A stretch of 64,000 nucleotides of DNA from the NCBI RefSeq assembly GCF_050947335.1, contig NC_134983.1, forward strand, positions 7,998,001 to 8,062,000. Reading direction: 5' to 3'. A program made the translations under genes and the position numbers. Under the pieces are notes generated by a model. The model saw nothing but the letters and a program-made list of their open reading frames with translations. It made no database searches and was not told where the DNA came from. Source of the DNA: Megachile rotundata. Its lineage: Eukaryota > Arthropoda > Insecta > Hymenoptera > Megachilidae. Within the stretch, counting starts at the first letter, position 1. The number at the start of each line of letters is the position of its first letter. Below, in pieces: positions 51,029 through 62,293 of this stretch.

Positions 51029-54000
51029 ATGGCAATTTCTAGTTGGATGATTTGGGGTAGAAGTCTTCGGACGAGCAGGTCTCACCGAAGTACGTTAAAC
51101 ATTAGCTGTCAATTCGCTTATTTTGAAACTCTATCATTTTCTATTCATATGTTCTTTTTATAGGCCGTCAAGAGAGTGAAGACAGTTGCGTGCAACTTGA
51201 TCTGTCAAGAGGTTAGTAACTTAACCTGTAATCTGCAATTTTTGTATCCAATAGCACTTTGATAACGTGACTCATTTGTATCAGTTTATGATTGTATATG
51301 CGTATTTACTTTTAAAGTATATGTTGCATTGCAATGATAAATAACATATGAAACAAGAAGTTGAAAAAAGTCAACTAATTTTCTTTGATAAAAAGTTTGG
51401 AAGTGTTTTTTAATGTCAATGTTTATAAGGTGTTTAATATACCAGATAGCAATGTTTTGACTACATATCACTATCGAAGGTATAAAAATATCTGTTATTG
51501 TGTTCTGAATTGAAAGCATTATCAAAATATGTATTTTGAGACCTCATTAAATGTAAGTTTTATTTATAGGATTGAAAGAAAATGTCAAGGAAGTATTGAC
51601 CAATCTCTGTCAACGTCACAATGTTCCAAGCATTAAAAAATTGGCATACCTTAATGCCATTGTTAAGTTAATTAGTGAAAATGATTCTCCAGAATATGGA
51701 TACAGTATCAATGACATATTTTGCTGGTAAGATTATATAATATTCAGTTAATATTATATATTACTAAGCAATTATTTTATAGCTTGCGAGTTGGTCTTGT
51801 CCATGAAGCAACACAAGTTCGTGCTGCTGCTCTACGAGCTGTAAGATATATGCTCAAAAAGGAACAGGATGTTATTGCAATTAATAAATTACAATATCCA
51901 TACTTTGTGGCTCGTAGTATGGATGTTAATTTACGAAATGAAATGGAAAGGATGCAAGCTCTTAGACTTGTTAGAAGAATTTTAGTATTGGCACCAAAAC
52001 ATTTTAGTCCTATTTTAGCAAGATCATTAGTCAGTTTAACAAATGGTGGAGTTGAAGAGAAAGATGGAGCATTTCGAGCATTCTTAGCAACTCTTTGTGA
52101 GTTAGGTATTTTAAATTCAAATTTGTTAATTAGTTGTGGAGGTGTTGGTGCTCTTGCAAGAGCTGCCATGACTGGACAAAGCCCTACAGTAATTGAATCT
52201 ATTGTGGGAGTTTTATTAAAATTATTAAACACTCCTGATACTAGGACTAGCGTTTCTCTTTTATGTTTCGCGGCTCCTTATTGCGAGCTTCATTCATCAA
52301 GTATAGATAGAACAAAAGAAGAACGAGAAAGATTTGCAGCAAGTAAATTAGCATTGTTAAGTATACTGAGGTCTTATTCGGGAGTTTTACATTTTTGTCG
52401 ACCTGACGATAATTCAGGCTTGAAAGCTATAGCAGACATACTATATGTTGAACAACTTGAAGTAAGAGGTGCTGTCTTAGAATTACTTTATGAATTGTTG
52501 AACTTACCTTTACCTACTTGGACGGATGAACCTGATGTTGCTCTTGCAGCAGTAGATCCTAGTAGAGCACGTGATTCATGGAAATTGTCAGAAGGCTTCG
52601 TCGCAGCCGAAGGAAAATATATTCTACCATCGTTATCATCACGCTGTCCAAATATTACAGAAATACATTTAGCATTATTGGTTTACGCTTTACTAGAATG
52701 TGGTTTACATCGTGCTTTGGCAGAAACTATTGTTTCTACCGACACGTTTATTTCTTTACGTGCAGCTGTCCTTCTAGGTGCATTACTGCATCTTGCACAT
52801 TCTCTTCTACCTTCCGAGGTATGTGATCTTACTCCTCCTCTACCAAATTTATTGGAACATGCAAGTGCCGGAAAACATCAAGCTTTAGCAGCTGTTACAA
52901 TTTTGGAACGGATGCATACAATGATGCGTCGAAGACCAGCACCTGCAAGTTTATTTCTTGACAAGCTTTTACAAGCAGGTACTTGGTTAAGGCCAACGTT
53001 ACCAAGACGTCAACGAACATCTAACAGACACTGGTTACGCAGAGAATCACCAACCACACCATTTCTCAAGGACGCTCAAGTACTCAGTTCTAAAGATGCT
53101 CTTGCTTGGAATTGGCCGGTAGTGCGATCTATTTTACGCTCGCGCGAAGATACCATGCGAATACTTCACGATTCTGATCACAGATTGTTTATGAAAAGGC
53201 TTGTACGTTATTTTAAGCCATGTTCAAACGCATATAGCAGAGTGGAATTAGCAACAAACGCTAATTTAGCAAGAGAAGCAACATTAGCTGGTTGTGATTT
53301 ATTAAATTGTTTGCTAGAACTTCACGAACCTGAGGGTACAAAATTATTAAATGAATTAATTGGAGACGTCGCTGAACAAATATCTAGCATACGAACAGCT
53401 CAATCCGCTCACGAGTGTTTGTTCTCTCCTCGTCACATGTCCACTACTTGTTGTCAGAAGTATTTTCTGTTTCTTGGACAATTGAGCCATTCAGCCAAAG
53501 GGACTGTGATTCTAAAAGGATTTAATTTATTAGAAAAGTTGCAAGACTTGGCTTTAGCTACTAATCATGACTGTTACGTTAAACTCATAGTTTCAAGTTT
53601 AGATTATACTAGGGATGGACCTAATAGAAAAGTATTAACTAAAATTATTACGGAAGCGACATTAGACAGTACACGTCTATATGCTACACAGTTCCTTAGA
53701 TTAATACTCAGAGCCAGAATGATTGATGCTTATCGCTGGGCAATAGCATTACTGTTGAATCGGTTATCAGATTCCAATAAAACTGTAGCACTGACTGCTT
53801 TGGAAGCGTTACACGAAGCTTGCGAAGAACCAGAATATTTAGAGGCTATGTTGCAACAAGGAAGTCAAACTCGAGATTGGGATAAGTGGTTGGAAGAGTT
53901 AGGTGATAAAGGATATTTGTTAAAAATTAGACTTTACTCTATTCATCAGGGTTTTACAACAATTTCGTCTCCCGCTGAAGAATTGGAGAAATGGATCTGT

Positions 54001-56478
54001 CCAGGAGGTTTTGCCGAGAGATATGTTGGTTTAATAGAAGGAGAGATACATGACTCTTTAACTCGTCGTCAAAGAGATGAAACTGGAAGCTACCACAGAA
54101 GAACAACTAACGTTCCTATAACGCCTCACAATGTGTTTATTTTACCACATTTGTTAGGTCAATTGGCGCAACACGACTTAGGCATGCAATTGTTGTTGCG
54201 TCGAAACGTGATACAACGCTTTGCAAGAGTCATTCAACGGTTTAAAATGGAGTTCGGTGGTAGAGATTCGGAGTCAAATTCAAGGTGTACCAAAACAAAT
54301 CGCTCTGTCATCGATGACGTTTACGCCATGTCAGAAGAATCCGGCACCGACGAAACGGTAGAATCGAATAAATTGGAGACAATAATGGATGCTGAAACTA
54401 TAGAGGGCATGGACACATATAGTACGCAAAAAGTTGATTCTTTAGTTGATATTCGCCGAAAAACAAGTTTGGATGATTCCAGACGTACTACTCCAGAAAG
54501 GAGTTGGAGATTAGAGACTGAATCTCGAGATGATCAAGCTACAAGTTTAAATAAAAGGATTTTAAAAGTAAAGTCTGCATTATGGGTGCTGGGTCATGTG
54601 GGATCTTCGGCAACAGGCGTTGAACAATTGAACCATTTAGGAATTTTAGAATTAATAACTTCCATAGCAGAAACATGTCCGTATTACGTGGTGCGAGCAA
54701 CGGCTATGTATGCCCTAAGTCTTATTGGTACCACCCGTGCAGGTGCAGATGCATTATTAATTTTTGACTGGCCATGCGTTAGACATAGACGCGGAGATCA
54801 TTGGCCAGTCGTTCCTCCTACAAGTAGGTGTCCAGCCCCCAGTCCTGTTCCTATACAACGACATCATCGGAGTCTCAGCGATGGCAAACCAGAATTACCT
54901 GAACCGGTAGCTCGAAGAACCAGAAACCGATCTGAAAGTGCAGCTACAGATCTCGAAGCTAGGCGTTATGCTCTACTGTAAGAATTGCTTAAAAGTAATT
55001 TTAAACTAGTTCATTATATGTTATAATGTTAACTCGTTATACTTCAACAGAGAAAGAGGAGAAACGCCAAGCCCTGTATCAAGTATTCAAAGATTAAGCC
55101 AACAAGATGCTGAGGGATATGCAAGAATTCGTATTTTACAGCGCCATCGAAGACCTAGTTATTCCCATAGCAGCTTAGAGGTAAATATTTTAAACTGCGG
55201 TTTTTATTTTATTAATTATTTTACTAAGTTGTTGAATTTTTATTTCAGATGTATAGTTTAGATGGTCGACTTTCATTGCAAAGTTTATCAGAATTTGATT
55301 CATCTCGTAGTTGGATCGGGGAACAACATTTACTCACTTCAACACCTCCACCCCCTGAAGATAATAATGATAATTTATTTTACATGGGTATAGCCCTTCC
55401 AAAGAGACTTATTACTATTTTTCCGGAATTACCACAGTCGTCGGTTCCAACCATAACAGACGATGCGCCAAAGTCTGATATAGAAACGACGGAAGTAGAT
55501 GAAGAATCCTGTTCAGAATCCGACGTAGACTCAGAGCATTATCGCATTTGTTTAATATGTCAACCTGGTAAAAGCAGCAAAGATTCGCTTTCAGAACAAG
55601 ACGCAAAACTGCAGAGGTATTCTAATTCTTTGATTAAAGTGGTGCATCAAAAAGGGAGAAACCAGATTGCTCCCAGACATGCCGAGCGCATATTGATTTT
55701 AACGATACTTGTTTTATGTATTTAGGAAAATACTTAGGCATGCACAACGGTTAGCAAACCCTATATGGTACCGACATAGTCGACAAACTTTGCTTAGATT
55801 AAGACAATTGCATTCAGAGAAGTTTCAGGTACTTTCTGAAATTCAGCATTAAGTGACGAAAATAATGTATTCTAAAATATTCTGAATTTGTGGTTACATC
55901 TTTTGTCGTAGGATACTTGTTTATTTTCAGATGTAGCTGCTCGTTTAGGTAGTGGTACATATAGAATGCCAGCACGGCGATTTTTACAAGAACTATTTCT
56001 AGATTCTACGTTTGATGCCGTAAGTTTTCACAACAACAAATTATAATACTGCATGAATTATAAAATATAATCGCTATAAATTTTTAATATTAATATCATA
56101 ACACAGCTTTATGTAGAAGCAGCTAATGTTCTAAAAGTACACGATGACAATGACGATAAATCATTGCAATCACCCGTTTCTGCGGCACTTGAATCCAATT
56201 CCCATGTGCCTTCGGAAATTAAAATCAATGGAAGACTTACGTTTTCTGAGATTCAAGTAACACAACTGGATGCAGTTGCTGAGGAGGCAGCAAGTGAATC
56301 TTGCGTGACAAAACAATACAATAAAAAAACACAAGAGTTCTCGTGTAAACAAGAACGTCAAAGTGATGAAAAAATTATTGCCGAAATTTTAAAACCGGAA
56401 GAAAGATTACGCCTGTCAAAGAGTTCCGACAGATTGTTAAAAGTATCAGGTACAAACACTGCCATCAGCCTTGATTAG
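51029..56478 (+). CDS. rictor: Rictor, TORC2 scaffold subunit
   Basis: Nine exons: 51029-51089, 51164-51211, 51570-51726, 51783-54977, 55051-55180, 55249-55616, 55726-55828, 55912-56019 and 56107-56478, giving 1513 residues. A single 3195-base exon carries the HEAT/armadillo core. Family blocks in order: RAAALRAVRYMLKKE, MQALRLVRRILVLAPK, RARDSWKLSEGFVAAEGKYI, DALAWNWPVVRSIL, IVSSLDYTRDGPNRKVLTKI, LGDKGYLLKIRLYSIHQGF, NVFILPHLLGQLAQHD, LKVKSALWVLGHVGSS and ADALLIFDWPCVRHRRGDHW. The C-terminal half is shorter than in vertebrates but keeps LFYMGIALP, EHYRICLICQ and YRMPARRFLQELFLD. Rictor defines TORC2, which phosphorylates Akt and controls growth and actin. The ATG at 51029 gives the usual basic N-terminus followed by LDLSR. 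The gene is intact. Confidence 0.95.
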
Positions 56479-56599
56479 TCCTCGACTTTCAAGTAATTGT
56501 AAATATTTTGTATTAAAATAATAACGAAGTATGGAATAAATTACACTGCCCAAATCGAATAATAATTTTATTATTACCACGAGGACTAGTGGACCATCT

Positions 56600-56870
56600 T
56601 GTAGAACGCCCCGTGCTATGCACGGGGAATTAATCGGTTAACCTTGACCCCCTGCACAGTCCTAAACCGTATAAGAGATAGACATGCGCAGTAAATTTTT
56701 TACAAAGAGGCTTAACTCAGAAAAGTCAAATGGACTACTTTAAATGATAACGTAATTAGTTTTTAAATTGGAGCAATTTTGATTTGTTCGAAAATTTGTT
56801 ACCCAGGATCCGCGATTATCTCATGAAAACCTTGACCCCCTGCGCAGCCCTAAACCGGTATTTTATCAGT
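56600..56870. repeat. Dispersed repeat family, copy 2, with a strong hairpin
   Basis: Begins with CCCCGTGCTATGCACGGGG (56609-56627), an 8-bp stem with a three-base loop. The block CCTTGACCCCCTGC.CAG.CCTAAACCG occurs twice (56643 and 56832), showing internal duplication. It shares ordered blocks with 39166-39540. It lies just past the Rictor stop, between convergent genes. No coding frame and no clear target duplication. Confidence 0.7.
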
Positions 56871-57427
56871 CTCGCTAAAATCGTAAAATATTTAGCAAAG
56901 CTTCGGATAACCGTTATGCTCCAATATTGACCAACTTTTGCAAAAGAAGATATCTGTAAGAATGGTTTTGGCAAATTTACGTTTCTCTAGTTTTTCTCCA
57001 CACTATTAGATGGCAACATCTGTATCGTTTTGGAACAATCCGCGCAAGAATGTAGATTTGAAAATACATGTAAGAATTATGCTTCCAAAATGATTTCAGC
57101 TTCTGTATTCAATACTATATAATGGACTGCTGTTTTAAATTTTTTTACATGTAAATGGCTGCGGAACTTCCATTACAAATATGAACTCGAATGTAAAGGT
57201 CAATTCCTAATAATATTAACTAATACAGTAGGAAGGGACTTAATAATTAAATATAGAGATGCAGTTGACGTATTTTCTTAAATAAATTTGTATTTTATTC
57301 AAAATTAATATTTACCCATGTTCGCATTTATTTATACATAGTATGTATATAAAACAGCATTTAACAACATCAACAGTAACCTCAATTTCACATCATATGT
57401 ACATTATAAAACAGTATTTATCTATTT
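56871..57427. other. Convergent 3' regions of Rictor and Pgd
   Basis: AT-rich non-coding DNA, probably including the Pgd 3' UTR. A TTAGATGGCAAC match near 57006 faintly resembles the CTCF-like motifs. The plus frame at 57343-57663 is antisense to the last Pgd exon and is rejected. Confidence 0.5.
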
Positions 57428-59588
57428 TTATGCATCATATGTGGAAGCAGAGACATTTCCACCATGTCCAGTCCAATTCGTGTGTACAAATTTACCTTCT
57501 TCACCAAGTAATTCATAAGTGTGAGCCCCAAAATAATCTCGTTGAGCTTGAAGTAAATTTGCTGGGAGGCGAGCAGTTCTATAACCATCATAGAATGCTA
57601 AAGCAGTTGACAACGCAGGTGTTGGTATGCCTAGAGATACAGCTGTGGAAACTACTATTCTAGCACTGGCTTGGCATTCTTTCATGGCATTTGCAAAGAA
57701 GTCATCCAGTAACAGATTGGAAAGTTTTGGATTTTTGTCAAATGCTATTTTTATATTTCCCAGGAAAACACTGGATACGAAAATAAAAAATTACAGTCAA
57801 AAGTTACAAAAATTATTTCAGTAATCTCAGACCTTAATACTATTTCACTCTAACATACCTTCTTATAATGCATCCTCCTCTCCACATAAGTGCAATACCG
57901 CCGTAATTTAAATTCCAGTTATGAACTTTAGCAGCTTCCCTTAATAACATGAATCCTTGTGCATAAGAAATAATTTTTGATGCATAAAGAGCTTTTTTCA
58001 AATGCTCTAGGAACTGTTTCTTATCACCCTGATATACAGTATCAGGACCTTTTAATACAGAACTTGCTTGTATTCTTTCGCTTTGTAAAGCAGAAAGACA
58101 CCTAGCAAAAACTGATTCTCCAATTAGTGTTACAGGTACTCCATAATCCAATGCAGCAATAGCTGTCCACTTTCCAGTTCCTTTTTGTCCAGCCGTATCT
58201 CTAATTCTCTCTAGTAGATAACCTTTTTGATCCTTGTATTTAAGAATATCACGAGTAATTTCAATTAAAAATGAATCCAATTCTCCTTTATTCCAATCAT
58301 CAAAAGCTTTACTCATCTCTTCAGGATTGAGTTTCAAACCATTTCGCATGATATGATATGCTTCACATATCAGTTGCATATCACCATATTCAATACCATT
58401 GTGTACCATTTTTACAAAGTGTCCTGCACCTGTTTCTCCAACCCAATCACAACAAGGCTCTCCATTGACTTTCGCAGCTATTGACTAAAAAATTTATATT
58501 TTATTGCTAAAATGTTTAACAAATTCGTATCAATAAATTATTTAATAAATATTTATGTGTAAATCTTCATACCTGAAAGATTGGTTTAATATATGGCCAA
58601 GCTTTTGGATTTCCACCTGGCATTAAAGATGGTCCATATCTAGCACCATCTTCACCTCCACTAACTCCACTACCGACAAATAATATTCCTTTCTTATCTA
58701 ACTCTTTGGTTCTTCTTTCGGTATCCTGATATTCAGAATTACCACCATCAATTATAATATCTCCCGGAGATAACAGAGGTACCAATTGTTCAATAAATGC
58801 ATCGACAGCAGCACCAGCTTTTAAAATAAATAATTATTAATATCATTTTCTTCCATTGTATAACCAATAAAAATTAATATAAAATATATCTTATATAGCC
58901 TTACTTATTACAGATCAATGATTTATAATATACAAACTTTGAAATGATAAAAAGTCAAAGCAACTGTATTCTATTAAAGGTCATGACTTTGTGTTGTGAA
59001 ATTTATTGTTTGTAATAGCATCTTACCTTTTACCAAGAGCATCACACGTCTTGGTGATTTTAGTTTTTCTACCATCTCTTTCAATGAATATGCACCAATA
59101 ATTTTTGTGCCTTTTGCTTCATTTTCTAGGAAAGATTTAACTTTTTCTGTTGTACGATTGTAAGCACAAACAACAAATCCATGATCATTCATATTTAAAA
59201 TTAAATTCTGCCCCATTACGGCTAAGCCAATGAGAGCAATATCTGCAACGCTACAAAATAAGACAAAATTAAATGAAAATTATATACCAATTACATATTT
59301 AATATACATATCACTATATTGTATGCTATTACATAAATATTAAATATTACATAATATTTTTTGTATTGATTTTAACACAATAATATATTTATATGAATTA
59401 TTTTATAAGATCACTTTATTTGCCGTTTTCATTAAAATATAAATATATTTATTTAAATCAATTTACACAAAATGGTTTCATAAAATGAACTAAAAAAAAT
59501 CTATAATATTTACATTATTTGTAAAAATTTTAATTTTAAATTTTAAATTTCTTTAAAGTAAGAAAGAAATTACTTACGGTTTGCTCAT
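57428..59588 (-). CDS. Pgd: 6-phosphogluconate dehydrogenase, decarboxylating
   Basis: Five exons: 59588-59578, 59250-59027, 58817-58573, 58484-57859 and 57770-57428, giving 482 residues (human 483). The first coding exon is only 11 bases (MSKP split). NADP-binding motif IGLAVMGQNLILNM lies at residues 11-24. Substrate and catalytic blocks follow: IIIDGGNSEY, VGSGVSGGEDGARYGPSLMP, GAGHFVKMVHNGIEYGDMQL (catalytic Lys, His, Asn) and GTGKWTAIAALDYGVPVTLI, with the C-terminal tail FVHTNWTGHGG. It converts 6-phosphogluconate to ribulose 5-phosphate, CO2 and NADPH in the cytosol. All key residues are present. Confidence 0.97.
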
Positions 59589-60358
59589 TTTGATAAATAG
59601 TTAATACGTGCAAAAGTATAATATAATTCGTCCTCTTCAAATATCAAAGAGCAACAAGTGGTCGGACGTGTATACCGCAAAGATTAAGAATGAACATTCA
59701 TTCTCGAGCAGTCTTCGACATCAGCCGACGTTTCGTAAGCCAATCGCAGTGCTCTCCAAGGTCAGCATGGAGTCAACACTATGTGAATGCTACTATACAA
59801 GTTTCATAACTTTTATCATTAAAGTGACCATTTGTACCGATTCTGTTCTTTTTCAGCATCTATACTGATTACAAAATTAAATTACTTGTACTAATTTTTA
59901 AAATGATGTATTAAAAGCATTGATTTGTAGAAGATTGTTATATTTCAAGCAAAAGAAAAATTTACATTTAATGCTTTCATGTTTGAATCAAATTTAAATT
60001 AATCATTAAGCAAAATAAACACGTGTTCGGGCTTAGAGTATCAAGGGAGTAAGCTACTACGAAAATTTTTCATCGCCGGATTGACGATGGGTTATATTTT
60101 CCTATATAAGAGCATTATTTAATTTTCCTGTATAAGAGCATTACAATACTTCAAAATTCCAAAGTTTCGAAATTACAAAATCCTACTTTTCGATATTTCA
60201 CAGTCCAAAAGTGCCAAAATTCAAAAATTTCAAAGTTTAAAATCCCAAAATTCTATAATACTGAAATTGTAAAGTCCCGAAGTTCTAAAATGCCAAAGTG
60301 CAAAGTCACATTTCGGACAACGAAATATTATCGTATTATATGAGTTAGAATTTTTATA
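59589..60358. other. Upstream region of Pgd
   Basis: A GC-richer patch at about 59640-59790 probably marks the Pgd promoter. A tract of AAAATTCCAAAGTTTCGAAAT-like degenerate simple repeats lies at about 60150-60300. The plus frame at 59608-59868 has no motif and is not called. Confidence 0.5.
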
Positions 60359-60500
60359 GGGTGTTCCAGTATTGGTGCACCAGAGAGTGAAGTAATTCAA
60401 TGTAAAAAATAAACCGAGAATATTACAAAATTTGTTTATATGCGAATCTATTTTGCACACAGAATTTTCTTCTTGTTTGTATCATTAATACTGGAACACG
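60359..60500. mobile_element. Probable mariner-type MITE, 142 bp
   Basis: Ends are GGGTGTTCCAGTATT (60359-60373) and AATACTGGAACACG (60487-60500), inverted over 13 bases. They are flanked by TA on both sides (60357-60358 and 60501-60502), the Tc1/mariner target. No coding capacity. The short ends and one end mismatch make this moderate evidence. Confidence 0.55.
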
Positions 60501-61075
60501 TAGTATATCTTTTTCTTTTCTTTTGATTAGAAGGAAAAAAGTATGCAATGATTCAGCGAAATCGAGTACATAGTTTTAATCTCGTGGGATACCTGTCTAT
60601 GAGCTGATGATTTTTAAAGTACGCTATTACTTTACGCGGGTTTAGACCAGAAACATCTTACTTCCAATCAGAACACGCATATACAAGACTGACAGCGCTT
60701 TCGGTTATCGCCAGAAAATGATTGGGCCGATCAGATGTATGGATATTTTAATTGGAAACGCAACATGTCGCGATTTGCTTGATTAGATTAGGAAAAGTCT
60801 TCGTATGTTTCTTTCGTTTTAATGGTATAATTAGTGAATTTTAAGCAGTTCGTAACAGTTCTTAAGTACATATTTTATCTCGTAGTGTGTCAGCAATGAC
60901 GCAAATTTATCTGAAACACACTGGATACGTATTTGATAGAAAAGTGAACATAACCCAACGACAATGAGATGCCCTATTTCTGTAACAAAATACATCTTTT
61001 TTATTGAGAATAAGACTGTACAAAATTACGATTAAACAGATATTAGTATTTGAGTTGTTTAGTATTTCGAACAAT
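60501..61075. other. Upstream region of Arl5
   Basis: Presumed Arl5 promoter and leader. A somewhat GC-richer patch lies near 60640-60780. The overlapping short frames at 60907-61195 derive from the Arl5 first exon region and are not genes. Confidence 0.5.
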
Positions 61076-62293
61076 ATGGGACTTCTCTTTGCAAAATTGT
61101 GGAGTTTGTTTGGCAATGAAGGTAAATTCCTTATGTCTGCTAACAGTATTGTGTCAATTAGTTTGCTATGTATTTTTCCTCGTCACGATATATGAGTAAT
61201 GTGATTGTAATGTATTTGTATTCGATGACACACTGAAATCAGGAATGAAGAGTAACGTTTATTTACTTTTGCCTTTATCAAATATTTAGAAAGATAGTTC
61301 GCAAATTTTACAGATACATTTGTAAAATTTAACATATCGCTTATCGGGAAATTTACAAGTCTAATTAGATTAAATTAATTCTGCATTAATTTCATAATTG
61401 TATTCTAGTATTTCCATGTGATAATAAAAGTCAACAAAATAGTTTGTTTATAATTTAAAAGTTTAAATAATGATACAATAATAATGATAGTAGTGTATAA
61501 AATTGTATGCATATAATTCGTATTTTTATACATAATTTAAAGAACAAAATTATATCTTATACTTTTTATTATTAATTGTATAATTTACATGTATTATAAG
61601 TACTTTCTCAAGTTCATATCATTCTTTTCATACTAACATATGTTAACATATGTTTAATAGTCCTTGTCTATAATAAAATAGTACAAAACAATCACTAAAC
61701 AGATTTATATGTTTTTATTTTTCAGAACATAAAATAGTTATGGTAGGTTTAGATAATGCTGGTAAAACAACAATATTATACCAGTTCCTAATGAATGAAG
61801 TTGTTCATACATCACCAACCATTGGATCTAATGTTGAAGAAGTAGTTTGGAAGAATATTCACTTTATAATGTGGGATTTAGGTGGACAGCAAAGTCTAAG
61901 AGCTGCATGGTCCACATATTATACTAACACCGAGTTTATAATTATGGTTATAGATAGTACAGATAGAGAAAGACTTGGTGTAATAAGAGAAGAATTATAT
62001 TCGATGCTGAATCATGAAGAATTAAGCAAAGCTAATGTGTTAGTTTATGCTAATAAGCAAGATTTAAAAGGCAGCATGACAGCTGCTGAAATTTCTAGGC
62101 AACTAGATTTGACATCAATCAAAAAGCATCAGTGGCATATACAAAGCTGTTGTGCGCTTACAGGAGAAGGGTGAGAGTTTATTTGTACAGACTTATGTAA
62201 CATTGCCAGTTCATAGTATAAAATGATTTGTTGCAATGTTTCAGGCTTTATCAAGGACTTGAGTGGATTGTTGGACGTTTAAAAAAGACATGA
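61076..62293 (+). CDS. Arl5: ADP-ribosylation factor-like protein 5
   Basis: Three exons: 61076-61121, 61726-62170 and 62245-62293, giving 179 residues, the usual length for ARL5A/B. Gly2 (MGLLFAKLW) is the N-myristoylation site next to an amphipathic helix. GTPase motifs: P-loop GLDNAGKT (23-30), switch I Thr in SPTIGSNVEE, WDLGGQQ with the catalytic Gln, NKQD and CALTGEG. The SNVEEVVWKNIHFIMWDLGG stretch is diagnostic of Arl5 against Arf1. It recruits the GARP tether at the trans-Golgi for endosome-to-Golgi transport. Intron 1 is 604 bases. The gene is intact. Confidence 0.96.

Noticed and set aside
51777..52232. 151-codon minus-strand frame
   Set aside because: Exact antisense of the Rictor coding exon, which is strongly supported.
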